A stretch of 7,992 bases of DNA, taken from NCBI GenBank assembly GCA_900765165.1, contig CAAFQR010000125.1, positions 1 through 7,992 of the forward strand, in the 5' to 3' direction. The translations under genes were made by a program, and so were the position numbers. Position 1 is the first letter of the stretch, and each line of letters begins with the position of its first letter. The notes below the pieces were generated by a model that worked only from the letters and a program-made list of their open reading frames with translations, did not search any database and was not told the DNA's origin. Of this stretch, positions 1 through 5,223 are shown piece after piece. Origin of the DNA: Veillonellaceae bacterium (GTDB taxonomy: Bacteria > Bacillota > Negativicutes > Veillonellales > Veillonellaceae).

Positions 1-731
1 ATAACGAAGGAAATCCACATGGAACGGGAGCAATCTTTACGAGTGATTAAGGGCGTGCCAACCATGATCATGGTCGGAATAACAACGCACTGGAAGCCGG
101 AATAGGTGAAGGCATGTAAAATGGCGGTCGGTACTTTGTCGAAGCCATTAACAGCGAAGTCCTGCGCCATAGCGCTGAAGACTGTCTGAGTGCCCGGTAC
201 GGAACCGCTCATGGCGATGCCGACAGAGAAGATGCCGATAACTAAGGCCAAGATGATCGCGCCCATGTAGGACGTTGCACGGCGAACTAAGCCGGCACCG
301 AAGATGGTTAAGAAGAAGATAATGGCGCCTACGATGCCAATGCCGGCAGCGTAGCTAATGCCGGTCTGGGCCTGGATGGCGGACGCAGCACCGGAAATGG
401 TAGCGGATACAGCCATTAATACCATGATGTAGAAGAAGGCTTCGAACAGGTATTCAATGCCTTTGAAGGGGCTGTACAAATTGCGGAACAGCTGACGATA
501 GCTGTTCAAATGACGGGTGTTATACATGTTCATCGCTTCTTTGATGGTCATGGTGAACAGTAACATGGTGATGATGGCGGTAATAGGACCTAACCAGCCT
601 AAGCTGACGAAGTAGACGTTTTCCTGGTTGCCTGTGGCGAAACCGCCGCCGGCGTGAGAGCTAAATAATACGGCGCCTACCGAGAAGCACATGCTAAAGG
701 TGGCTGCTTTTGTGGTTGAAATCGTTGACAT
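1..731 (-). CDS. YkvI-like membrane transporter, C-terminus cut by window edge
   Basis: The frame is open from the ATG at 731 to base 1, giving 243 residues with no stop, so the 3' part lies outside the window. The start is fixed by an AAGGAGGA ribosome binding site followed by about 6 nt. The protein is strongly hydrophobic, with likely membrane segments near residues 12-30, 46-62, 97-118, 125-147, 153-175 and 203-225. The first segment carries the glycine-rich SHAGGGFATGNQE (residues 25-37), resembling the GAGFASGQE signature of B. subtilis YkvI-type proteins of the APC/LeuT-like superfamily. Members are usually about 350-380 residues, so roughly two thirds is present. The substrate is not established for the family. 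A T-box leader directly upstream implies control by an uncharged tRNA, probably leucine, so an amino acid is the natural guess. The family is fairly secure, the substrate is inference. Confidence 0.75.
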   Translation of the reverse strand, partial: MSTISTTKAATFSMCFSVGAVLFSSHAGGGFATGNQENVYFVSLGWLGPITAIITMLLFTMTIKEAMNMYNTRHLNSYRQLFRNLYSPFKGIEYLFEAFFYIMVLMAVSATISGAASAIQAQTGISYAAGIGIVGAIIFFLTIFGAGLVRRATSYMGAIILALVIGIFSVGIAMSGSVPGTQTVFSAMAQDFAVNGFDKVPTAILHAFTYSGFQCVVIPTMIMVGTPLITRKDCSRSMWISFV

Positions 732-759
732 AGTACATTCCTCCTTGATGATTCAAGAG

Positions 760-813
760 AAACGAAAACGCCCATCGTCTCTCTGCTATATAAGCTAAGA
801 GACGAAAGGCGTT
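760..813 (-). terminator. Regulated intrinsic terminator of the T-box leader
   Basis: The arms at 798-813 and 767-782 pair over 14 bp with a 2x2 internal mismatch around a 15-nt loop. On the minus strand a TTTTCGTTT tract follows. Its 5' arm lies just after the T-box core, as expected for the mutually exclusive antiterminator/terminator switch. Confidence 0.85.
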
Positions 814-1054
814 GAAAGTCTTCCGCGGTACCACTCTGTTTCCTCCAGTCATTTGGAGGCCCTCTCGGATACGGCCTAGGCGATATCCATACTCTGTAAC
901 GGGAGTGCCCGTGTTGGCCTACTTGATTCAGCCGCCCAGCTCAGCAATGAGTTCACCTTGTCGTACCTGCCGCCTCGCACCAACCGCCGGCTCTCTGTAA
1001 GGAATTGACAACGCTACTAGTTTGCATCTTCGCGTTTTCATGACGTTTATGTTG
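760..1054 (-). promoter_or_regulatory. T-box riboswitch (tRNA-sensing leader), probable Leu specifier
   Basis: Read on the minus strand this leader has the standard T-box parts in order. Stem I begins with ACAGAGAG (998-991), followed by the distal GGTTGGTG element (986-979). The 3' side of the specifier loop reads GAA-CTC-ATTGCT-GAG (954-940). A stem III hairpin ACGGGcactCCCGT lies near 898-912, and the T-box core AACAGAGTGGTACCGCGG is at 840-823. A terminator follows at 813-760. In the usual alignment the specifier is the triplet after GAA, here CTC at 951-949, matching tRNA-Leu(GAG). The TGGT bulge in the T-box needs an A discriminator base, which tRNA-Leu has. Uncharged tRNA would stabilise the antiterminator and let transcription enter the transporter gene. 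The T-box itself is very secure. The amino acid call is less so, because a shifted register would give ATT (Ile). Confidence 0.93.
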
Positions 1055-1060
1055 AAACCT

Positions 1061-1089
1061 ATGTTATCACGAGGAGGGAACATTGTCAA
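1061..1089 (-). promoter_or_regulatory. Promoter of the T-box/transporter transcript
   Basis: On the minus strand TTGACA (1089-1084) is followed by a 17-bp spacer and TAACAT (1066-1061). The -35 is a perfect sigma-A consensus and the -10 is close to it. The predicted transcript start near 1054 lies about 55 nt upstream of T-box stem I. Confidence 0.8.
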
Positions 1090-1270
1090 CACCCGATGTA
1101 CAAAAATTTTCTTTTGAAATTAACAGCCTCCACGGCGCTGTATGGTCGTGTATGACTATGCATAAACGCAGGTTGAAAGCTGATAAACTTTAGATTTCAA
1201 AAATTATGATGAGTATTATCTTAAACTTTGAGCCAATATGTTGCGAATGAATCAAAAACTGATGGAAATT

Positions 1271-1301
1271 TTGTGATAGAATAGGAAAAAGTAAGTATAA
1301 A
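1271..1301 (+). promoter_or_regulatory. Possible promoter of the carbonic anhydrase gene
   Basis: The best candidates are weak. TTGTGA (1271-1276) and TATAAA (1296-1301) have a 19-bp spacer, longer than ideal. An alternative is an extended -10, TGATAGAAT, at 1274-1282 with no clear -35. The rest of the gap from 1090 to 1270 is AT-rich and shows no gene or convincing structure. Confidence 0.35.
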
Positions 1302-1303
1302 AT

Positions 1304-1330
1304 CTTGCGAAAGTGTGCATAGTTCGCGAG
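1304..1330 (+). other. Hairpin just upstream of the carbonic anhydrase ribosome binding site
   Basis: CTTGCGAA (1304-1311) pairs with TTCGCGAG (1323-1330) over 8 bp including one G-T wobble, around an 11-nt loop. It ends 2 nt before the AAGGAG ribosome binding site at 1333-1338. It could act as a stabilising 5' end or an operator. No known riboswitch class is recognised. Confidence 0.4.
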
Positions 1331-1346
1331 GCAAGGAGTTGAGAGC

Positions 1347-1892
1347 ATGTCAGTAGCAACTGAAGTTTTACAGGAAAATGAAAAATTTTTAAGAAAAACG
1401 GAACAAGCAGGGTGTGCCTTAGCAAAGGTTTCGAAGCGACCGGCCAAAAAGGTGGCTGTCGTAACGTGCATGGATGCCCGTTTGATCGATATGTTAGAAC
1501 CGGCCTTAGGGCTTGCTCGTGGTGATGCGAACATCATCAAGGTAGCCGGTAATGTGATGACTGATGGGTTTAGTGACGTAGTGCGCAGCATTATGGTCAG
1601 CGTCTACGAATTAGGCGCCGAAACGGTGCTTATCGTAGGCCACGAGGACTGCGGCATGGAACGAACTACGGCCGAAGATTTAGCAGTAAAAATGGAAGCG
1701 CGCGGCGTTGCGCCGTCAGCCATTAAAGAAGTATTTGACGACATGAAGTCCTGGGCCGATAGCTTTAAATGCTCTGGCGACAATGTTAAGCAAGCAGTCT
1801 TAGCGTTGAAGGAAAACCCGTTGCTGCCGGCTGATTTGAAGGTGGCTGGGTTTGTTATCAATCCGGATACGGGGAAATTGACGGAAGTGTAA
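1347..1892 (+). CDS. Beta-class carbonic anhydrase
   Basis: This predicted soluble zinc enzyme of 181 residues would interconvert CO2 and bicarbonate in the cytoplasm, feeding carboxylases and pH balance. The beta-class signature is complete. CMDAR supplies zinc ligand Cys41, the Asp43/Arg45 dyad follows, and GHEDCGM supplies His99 and Cys102. The length is at the short end for beta enzymes and fits the compact clade found in many Firmicutes and archaea. Conserved core strands surround VAVVTC (36-41) and TVLIVGH (93-99). The start is supported by AAGGAG at 1333-1338 with an 8-nt spacer. The gene stands alone, divergent from the T-box transporter and convergent with the M20 peptidase. Family assignment is secure. 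Activity is expected because all catalytic residues are present. Confidence 0.92.
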   Translation: MSVATEVLQENEKFLRKTEQAGCALAKVSKRPAKKVAVVTCMDARLIDMLEPALGLARGDANIIKVAGNVMTDGFSDVVRSIMVSVYELGAETVLIVGHEDCGMERTTAEDLAVKMEARGVAPSAIKEVFDDMKSWADSFKCSGDNVKQAVLALKENPLLPADLKVAGFVINPDTGKLTEV

Positions 1893-1902
1893 GATTTAAA
1901 AT

Positions 1903-1928
1903 ACGGCATGTGCGCTTGAAAATGCCGT
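1903..1928 (+). repeat. Short hairpin after the carbonic anhydrase stop
   Basis: ACGGCAT (1903-1909) and ATGCCGT (1922-1928) form a 7-bp stem with a 12-nt loop. No T-tract follows, so this is probably an accessory 3' structure ahead of the main terminator at 1938-1974. Confidence 0.45.
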
Positions 1929-1937
1929 TATATATGC

Positions 1938-1974
1938 AAAAAGAGGACTGGTCCGGCGAGACCAGTCCTCTTTT
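1938..1974. terminator. Bidirectional intrinsic terminator
   Basis: A perfect 15-bp stem (1939-1953 with 1960-1974) encloses the 6-nt loop CGGCGA. The plus-strand reading ends CCTCTTTTC and the minus-strand reading ends CCTCTTTTTG, so it can stop transcripts from both directions. It sits between the convergent carbonic anhydrase and M20 peptidase genes and probably serves both, 46 nt after the first stop codon and about 110 nt after the second. Confidence 0.88.
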
Positions 1975-2086
1975 CATTGAGAGTGTTATAAATCAAAGGT
2001 ACATGTTAAGGGCCATACCGTCGTATGACCTGTTGTTGAGAGTGTTTGACGTATCGAGTAATACGTAAGAGGGGTTACGGTGGTTC

Positions 2087-3247
2087 TTAACCTACCCGTA
2101 AAATTGTGTTCAAGACGATTTCCGTTCTGGTGAAGAGAGAGTCCACAACGGCAAATTCGTCGACGGTGTGGTTTTTGCCGCCGGCTACGCCAACGGCACA
2201 GATGGTGGGAACGCCGGCTTTTACCTCGTAAGCCGAGTCGGCACCGCCGCCCACGTATTTCTGAACAAATTCGCCATAGCCCAGCTCGTGAGCTACGGTC
2301 TTGTAGAGGTCGAATAGCTTCAGCACGCCGTCCGTCGTTTCCATCGGAATGATGGATAAGCTGAATTTCATCGTCGATGTGGTACCGTCCACATGGGTGG
2401 TAGCCATGACTTCGTCTAAGTCTTTTTTGACGATGTCCAGCTGTTCGTTGCGGCGGAAGCGAATGTCTACAACCATAGACGCATCTTCCGGTACAGCGTT
2501 AGCAACGGTGCCGCCTTGGAATACGCCAACATTGTAGGTAATACCGGCCTCATAGTCGTTGCGGCTTTGAATATCGATGGTTTTGTGGGCCAATTCGAGA
2601 ATGGCACTGCGTCCTTTTTCCGGTTCGTTACCGGCGTGCGCGCCAATGCCTTTGCAACGAATGAGCGCCCGTGCGCCACCTTTGCGGCCAATGACGATAC
2701 CGTTATCGGTGTAACCTGTTTCAAAGTTGAATGCCGCTTTGGCGCCGGTGACGGCTTTGGCGAAGTCTTCGGCGGCGGTTGAGAATTGGTGACCCACTTC
2801 TTCGTCGCCGGCGAGGACTAATTTCAAAGGACGATCCTTGTAGCCGAGGCTAAGGAGCGTTTTGATGGTGAACAGCGCCATCGTAATGCCTGCCTTCATG
2901 TCGAGGGCGCCAGGACCATAGGCTTTACCGTCTTTGATGGTGAAGGGCCGTTCGGCAACGGTGCCGCGCTTAAATACGGTATCGTAATGACCGCTCAAGA
3001 TAATAGGCGCTGCGTCTACGTCGCCGTTCCAGGTAGCAACGATTAAGTCGCCAGCCTTTTCGTACGGCGTTGTTTTCACGGTAGCACCGAGTTCCTTGCA
3101 GTGTGCCACGATGAAATCGCGGGTGTCATCGAGACCTTCTTTGTCGGAAGACCCAGATTCGTGATGCACGAGGGTTTTCCAGAATGCGAGCATAGCGTCC
3201 TTTTCGGCTGTTATTTTCGTATGTATGGTGTCTTTAAAATCCGTCAT
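2087..3247 (-). CDS. M20 family metallopeptidase (CPG2-like carboxypeptidase)
   Basis: This predicted cytoplasmic di-zinc hydrolase removes amino acids from peptides or N-acyl amino acids. With the start at 3247 it has 386 residues, normal for glutamate carboxypeptidase-like M20 enzymes, and no signal peptide is visible. In this numbering GHYDTV gives zinc ligand His87 and Asp89, GALDMKAG gives the bridging Asp116, and DEEVG gives general base Glu149 and ligand Glu150. FETG gives Glu176 and GKNHT gives His360. The lid/dimerisation domain lies at about 184-300 and carries the GAHAGNEPEKGRSA stretch. An in-frame ATG at 3283 would add 12 residues but has no ribosome binding site. The ATG at 3247 follows GGAAAGGA, though with a long 12-nt spacer. 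It is the last gene of the operon with yjiH and yjiG, about 110 bp after yjiG. The substrate is unknown, and glutamyl or N-acyl amino acids are plausible by family. Confidence 0.88.
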   Translation of the reverse strand: MTDFKDTIHTKITAEKDAMLAFWKTLVHHESGSSDKEGLDDTRDFIVAHCKELGATVKTTPYEKAGDLIVATWNGDVDAAPIILSGHYDTVFKRGTVAERPFTIKDGKAYGPGALDMKAGITMALFTIKTLLSLGYKDRPLKLVLAGDEEVGHQFSTAAEDFAKAVTGAKAAFNFETGYTDNGIVIGRKGGARALIRCKGIGAHAGNEPEKGRSAILELAHKTIDIQSRNDYEAGITYNVGVFQGGTVANAVPEDASMVVDIRFRRNEQLDIVKKDLDEVMATTHVDGTTSTMKFSLSIIPMETTDGVLKLFDLYKTVAHELGYGEFVQKYVGGGADSAYEVKAGVPTICAVGVAGGKNHTVDEFAVVDSLFTRTEIVLNTILRVG

Positions 3248-3259
3248 AAAACCTAAAAA

Positions 3260-3267
3260 TCCTTTCC
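3260..3267 (-). promoter_or_regulatory. Ribosome binding site deciding the M20 peptidase start
   Basis: The minus strand reads GGAAAGGA, 12 nt before the ATG at 3247. A second AGG (3254-3252) lies 4 nt before that ATG. No purine-rich site precedes the alternative ATG at 3283, which favours the shorter protein. Confidence 0.5.
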
Positions 3268-3275
3268 GTAAATTT

Positions 3276-3307
3276 GGTGCCATAATACGCTACGGTACGA
3301 TGGCACC
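3276..3307 (-). repeat. Inverted repeat in the yjiG-peptidase spacer
   Basis: GGTGCCAT (3276-3283) and ATGGCACC (3300-3307) form a perfect 8-bp stem with a 16-nt loop. The stem buries the alternative peptidase start at 3283 and lies upstream of the preferred ribosome binding site. No T-tract follows on the minus strand, so it is not a typical terminator. It may be a processing or stabilising structure within the operon mRNA. Confidence 0.5.
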
Positions 3308-3314
3308 TCGCTGT

Positions 3315-3341
3315 TTATTTCAGAAGCTTCTTGTGAAATAA
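3315..3341 (-). repeat. AT-rich hairpin after yjiG
   Basis: TTATTTCA (3315-3322) pairs with TGAAATAA (3334-3341), and the loop contains the palindrome GAAGCTTC. A small CGAG/CTCG hairpin with a 4-nt loop (3342-3353) lies between it and the yjiG stop. Together with the repeat at 3276-3307 these three hairpins fill the spacer. They could modulate expression of the peptidase relative to the membrane proteins. Confidence 0.45.
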
Positions 3342-3356
3342 CGAGCTTCCTCGGGA

Positions 3357-3851
3357 CTATAAGCCCATTACGAGGAGCAAAGCGTGTACAATCCACATGC
3401 CGATGATGGAGTCCACGATAGGAATGGCCAACAGGAGCATACGATGTTTGGGGTTAACGTTGGCAACGAGGACCACGCGGGCGAAGTGGCCAACTAAGGT
3501 GCCCATGAGCATGCACGGCACGATGAGGACTGTTGCCTGTGTTGCGGTGATGAGACCTTGAGAATACATGTTAGCGGCGGTGGCGGCGCCGGCAGCCTTC
3601 GCGAAGAAGGCGGAGACGAGGACGACGATGGTGGACCCGGGCAGACCGAAGAGGTTTATGACGGGGCCAAAGATGCTACCGAGGATGTCAACCACACCGG
3701 ATAGCTGGAGAAATTGGACGATAACAAAACCGAGCACCATGGCGGGTAAGATGTTATTCATACCAACGTAGAAGCCTTTTTTCGTGCCTTCCATGAAGAT
3801 TTCGACTAAGGACTTTTTCGGCTGTTCTTGTGCTGTTGCGACTGCTTCCAT
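3357..3851 (-). CDS. yjiG: YjiG-like inner membrane protein (Gate / nucleoside recognition domain)
   Basis: This integral membrane protein of 164 residues is close in length to E. coli YjiG (about 153). A polar N-terminus (1-26) is followed by hydrophobic segments near 32-50, 72-88, 105-127 and 138-162. Residues 28-120 fit the Gate (nucleoside recognition) fold also seen in spore maturation protein SpmB. Visible family-like features include GMNNILPAMVLGF (30-42), PGSTIVVLVSAFFAKAAGAA (71-90) and VPCMLMGTLVGHFARV (111-126). The start is well supported by AGGAGGT about 9 nt upstream. It follows yjiH by 45 nt and almost certainly pairs with it, since the two half-size Gate proteins occur together in many genomes. 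The function of the pair is not established, and the neighbouring peptidase suggests transport of a peptide or acyl-amino acid. The SpmA/SpmB alternative is less likely given the YjiH-type partner. Confidence 0.82.
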   Translation of the reverse strand: MEAVATAQEQPKKSLVEIFMEGTKKGFYVGMNNILPAMVLGFVIVQFLQLSGVVDILGSIFGPVINLFGLPGSTIVVLVSAFFAKAAGAATAANMYSQGLITATQATVLIVPCMLMGTLVGHFARVVLVANVNPKHRMLLLAIPIVDSIIGMWIVHALLLVMGL

Positions 3852-3896
3852 TGTGGATCAACCTCCTAATTAAGTATGCTTGTGTGAATAGTCTGC

Positions 3897-4583
3897 TTAG
3901 TTAAGTTCTGTAGCGTTCGGGTACGCTTCTTCCGGTTTCTTAGCCGTGGCTTTGGCCGTTGCTTTGTGAGCCTGGAAGCGTAAGTAAACGCGGAGGATGT
4001 TAGCGCCCATAATTTTTAATATGAACAAGGTGAGGAGCACTGGGCCTAAAGCTACAACGGCTAAGGGCAGTAACGGTGCCATCGTGTTGATGGTGTTCAT
4101 AACGAGGGCGGAGCCTGCGTACTGGTAGGCAACGTAGACGCTGCGTTCGTTGTCGGTCATGACGCCGGATTCAGTAAGTTCTTTGGTCATAACCGCAGCT
4201 ACGTCAGAGCTGGTGAAGGAGGCTACAAAGGAAATGCCTGCTTCGCCGGGAATGCCTAACAGGGGGCGTAAGATGGGGCGGAATAAGCGTTCCGCAGCTC
4301 GTAAGCCGCCTAAGGATTCGACTACATCGATGAGGCCAACGGCTAACATAACGGTCGGTACTAACGTTAAGCCGTAAATCATACCTTCACGAGCACCCGT
4401 GCCGCCTTTACCATGGAAATCACCTAAGTTACCCAAATGGCCAAAGGTGCCGGTCAGATTGCCGAAGTCGAAGGCTTTTAAAAAGTTTTGTGAATGAGCA
4501 AACACACCGGAGAATAGAACAACGAGGATAATCAAGGATAGCCATCCAACAACTGTGACTTTTTGTTTTTGCTTCTGTTCCAT
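3897..4583 (-). CDS. yjiH: YjiH-like inner membrane protein (Gate domain)
   Basis: At 228 residues this essentially matches E. coli YjiH in length (about 227). One N-terminal membrane segment (about 11-30) is followed by a glycine-rich loop (41-66, with repeated GNL and GTFGHLG-type motifs). A Gate domain occupies about 67-200, with hydrophobic stretches at 70-90, 153-185 and 181-200. The family-like core includes GLIDVVESLGGLRAAERLFR (83-102), PLLGIPGEAGISFVASFTSS (107-126) and the polar membrane motif NTINTMAPLLP (163-173). The C-terminus (205-228) is charged, with an Ala-Lys-Thr run, and is probably cytoplasmic. It is the first gene of the yjiH-yjiG-peptidase operon. The start has a moderate GAGAGG site about 9 nt upstream. 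It probably forms a complex with YjiG, but the transported substrate is unknown. Confidence 0.85.
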   Translation of the reverse strand: MEQKQKQKVTVVGWLSLIILVVLFSGVFAHSQNFLKAFDFGNLTGTFGHLGNLGDFHGKGGTGAREGMIYGLTLVPTVMLAVGLIDVVESLGGLRAAERLFRPILRPLLGIPGEAGISFVASFTSSDVAAVMTKELTESGVMTDNERSVYVAYQYAGSALVMNTINTMAPLLPLAVVALGPVLLTLFILKIMGANILRVYLRFQAHKATAKATAKKPEEAYPNATELN

Positions 4584-4627
4584 ACGTAATCGCCTCTCTC
4601 TTTTCTGAAGTACAATTGTATGCTGTC

Positions 4628-4657
4628 ATTATACGTCTGAGATGGTAAAAAATACAA
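4628..4657 (-). promoter_or_regulatory. Promoter of the yjiH-yjiG-peptidase operon
   Basis: The minus strand has TTGTAT (4657-4652), an 18-bp spacer and a perfect TATAAT (4633-4628). The predicted transcript start near 4621 gives a short leader of about 38 nt before the yjiH ATG at 4583. Confidence 0.72.
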
Positions 4658-4663
4658 AGTATG

Positions 4664-4696
4664 TTTTATCATAAATGAATGCATTTTTATCATAAA
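4664..4696. promoter_or_regulatory. Tandem palindromic operator boxes upstream of yjiH promoter
   Basis: The 12-mer TTTTATCATAAA occurs at 4664-4675 and again at 4685-4696, exactly 21 bp apart (two helical turns). Each contains the perfect palindrome TTTAT-C-ATAAA. Their centres fall near -49 and -70 relative to the predicted start, directly upstream of the -35, a position typical of activator sites and also usable by repressors. The binding protein is unknown. The GntR regulator encoded at 5224-5937 is one candidate. Confidence 0.55.
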
Positions 4697-4699
4697 GAT

Positions 4700-5027
4700 G
4701 AAATAGAGATATCTGTTTTCGAGAATTTGTGGTTGCTAATAAAAGATATATAAACCTAGGTGTAAAGCCTGTTTTGGCGAAAATGTGAGAGTGCTTGCAA
4801 TGGTGTTTATTTATAAAAATAATATACGTAACAATATTGGTATAGTTTTTGGCGTGGCGCTATTGGTGTTATATAAATTCTGATAAACAGAATAAAAATT
4901 CATAAAAGTCGTTATAACGAATAAAAATAAAATTAAGCGTATAAAGATGTATACAGTTGATATAAAGAGGTTGAAACGGGGAAGAAAGCTAGGTAACTGG
5001 CGGTGAAAACAACGTTTGCGCGTTTAA
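4700..5027. other. AT-rich non-coding stretch, no supported gene
   Basis: Reading both strands shows no convincing gene here. Short perfect palindromes include TCGTTATAACGA (4909-4920) and TGTATACA (4948-4955), the latter resembling sites used by some FCD-type GntR proteins. A 27-codon frame at 4800-4883 could encode a small hydrophobic peptide but has only a weak ribosome binding site. The outer repeat arm TAGGTAAC (4990-4997) belongs to the structure around the terminator at 5028-5072. Confidence 0.6.
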
Positions 5028-5086
5028 CAAAAAGAGACCAGGCTGGACGTTATAGCGTCCAATCCGGTCTCTAACCCGTTACCTAC
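4990..5086. repeat. Outer inverted repeat flanking the terminator
   Basis: TAGGTAAC (4990-4997) and GTTACCTA (5079-5086) are perfect 8-bp complements enclosing the terminator hairpin. The transcript would need to read past the terminator to form this outer stem. It may be chance or part of a larger 3' structure. Confidence 0.4.
5028..5072 (-). terminator. Intrinsic terminator of the ispE-gntR operon
   Basis: On the minus strand AGAGACC (5072-5066) pairs with GGTCTCT (5039-5033). An inner stem TGGACG/CGTCCA is separated by small internal loops and closes on a 6-nt loop. A TTTTTGTT tract follows immediately (5033-5026). The plus strand lacks a T-tract, so orientation is clear. It lies about 150 nt after the gntR stop. 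Confidence 0.82.
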
Positions 5087-5194
5087 TATCTTGGTATATA
5101 TAATCATAAGATGTAGGTGTATTGATTTGTTGGTAAGCGGCTATTTTTACGACGTTGGTCATCAAAATAGTTGCTTTAGTACTAGTAGCTGTAG

Positions 5195-5217
5195 TTGCTA
5201 TATATAGTATATAGCAA
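5195..5217 (-). repeat. Hairpin immediately after the gntR stop
   Basis: TTGCTATAT (5195-5203) pairs with ATATAGCAA (5209-5217) over 9 bp with a 5-nt loop, ending 6 nt from the stop codon. No T-tract follows. It may protect the 3' end of the message. The rest of the gap up to the terminator (5073-5194) shows nothing clear. Confidence 0.5.
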
Positions 5218-5223
5218 TTGCAA

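Noticed and set aside
812..1000. Plus-strand open frame of 62 codons
   Set aside because: It lies wholly within the T-box leader on the opposite strand, and the RNA structure explains the sequence conservation better than coding does.
1112..1202. Inverted repeat TTTTGAAAT / ATTTCAAAA in the gap between the two divergent genes
   Set aside because: The arms are 73 bp apart, short and AT-rich, and do not coincide with either promoter, so chance is likely.
1190..1591. Minus-strand open frame of 133 codons opposite the carbonic anhydrase gene
   Set aside because: It overlaps the beta-carbonic anhydrase coding region, whose catalytic motifs are complete. The antisense product shows no recognisable family.
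1977..2046. Direct repeat TTGAGAGTGTT at 1977-1987 and 2036-2046
   Set aside because: An 11-nt repeat 59 bp apart in a convergent spacer has no inverted ends, no array and no mobile gene nearby. Chance or a minor duplication is enough.
3357..4583. Reading the two Gate-domain proteins as spore maturation proteins SpmA/SpmB
   Set aside because: The first protein matches the length and layout of YjiH, including the N-terminal segment and glycine-rich loop. The peptidase neighbour also fits the yjiHG context better, and no sporulation gene is present.
4806..4817. Third copy-like TTTAT-TT-ATAAA box in the gap before yjiH
   Set aside because: Its spacing differs from the two identical boxes by one base and it lies in very AT-rich DNA far from the promoter.
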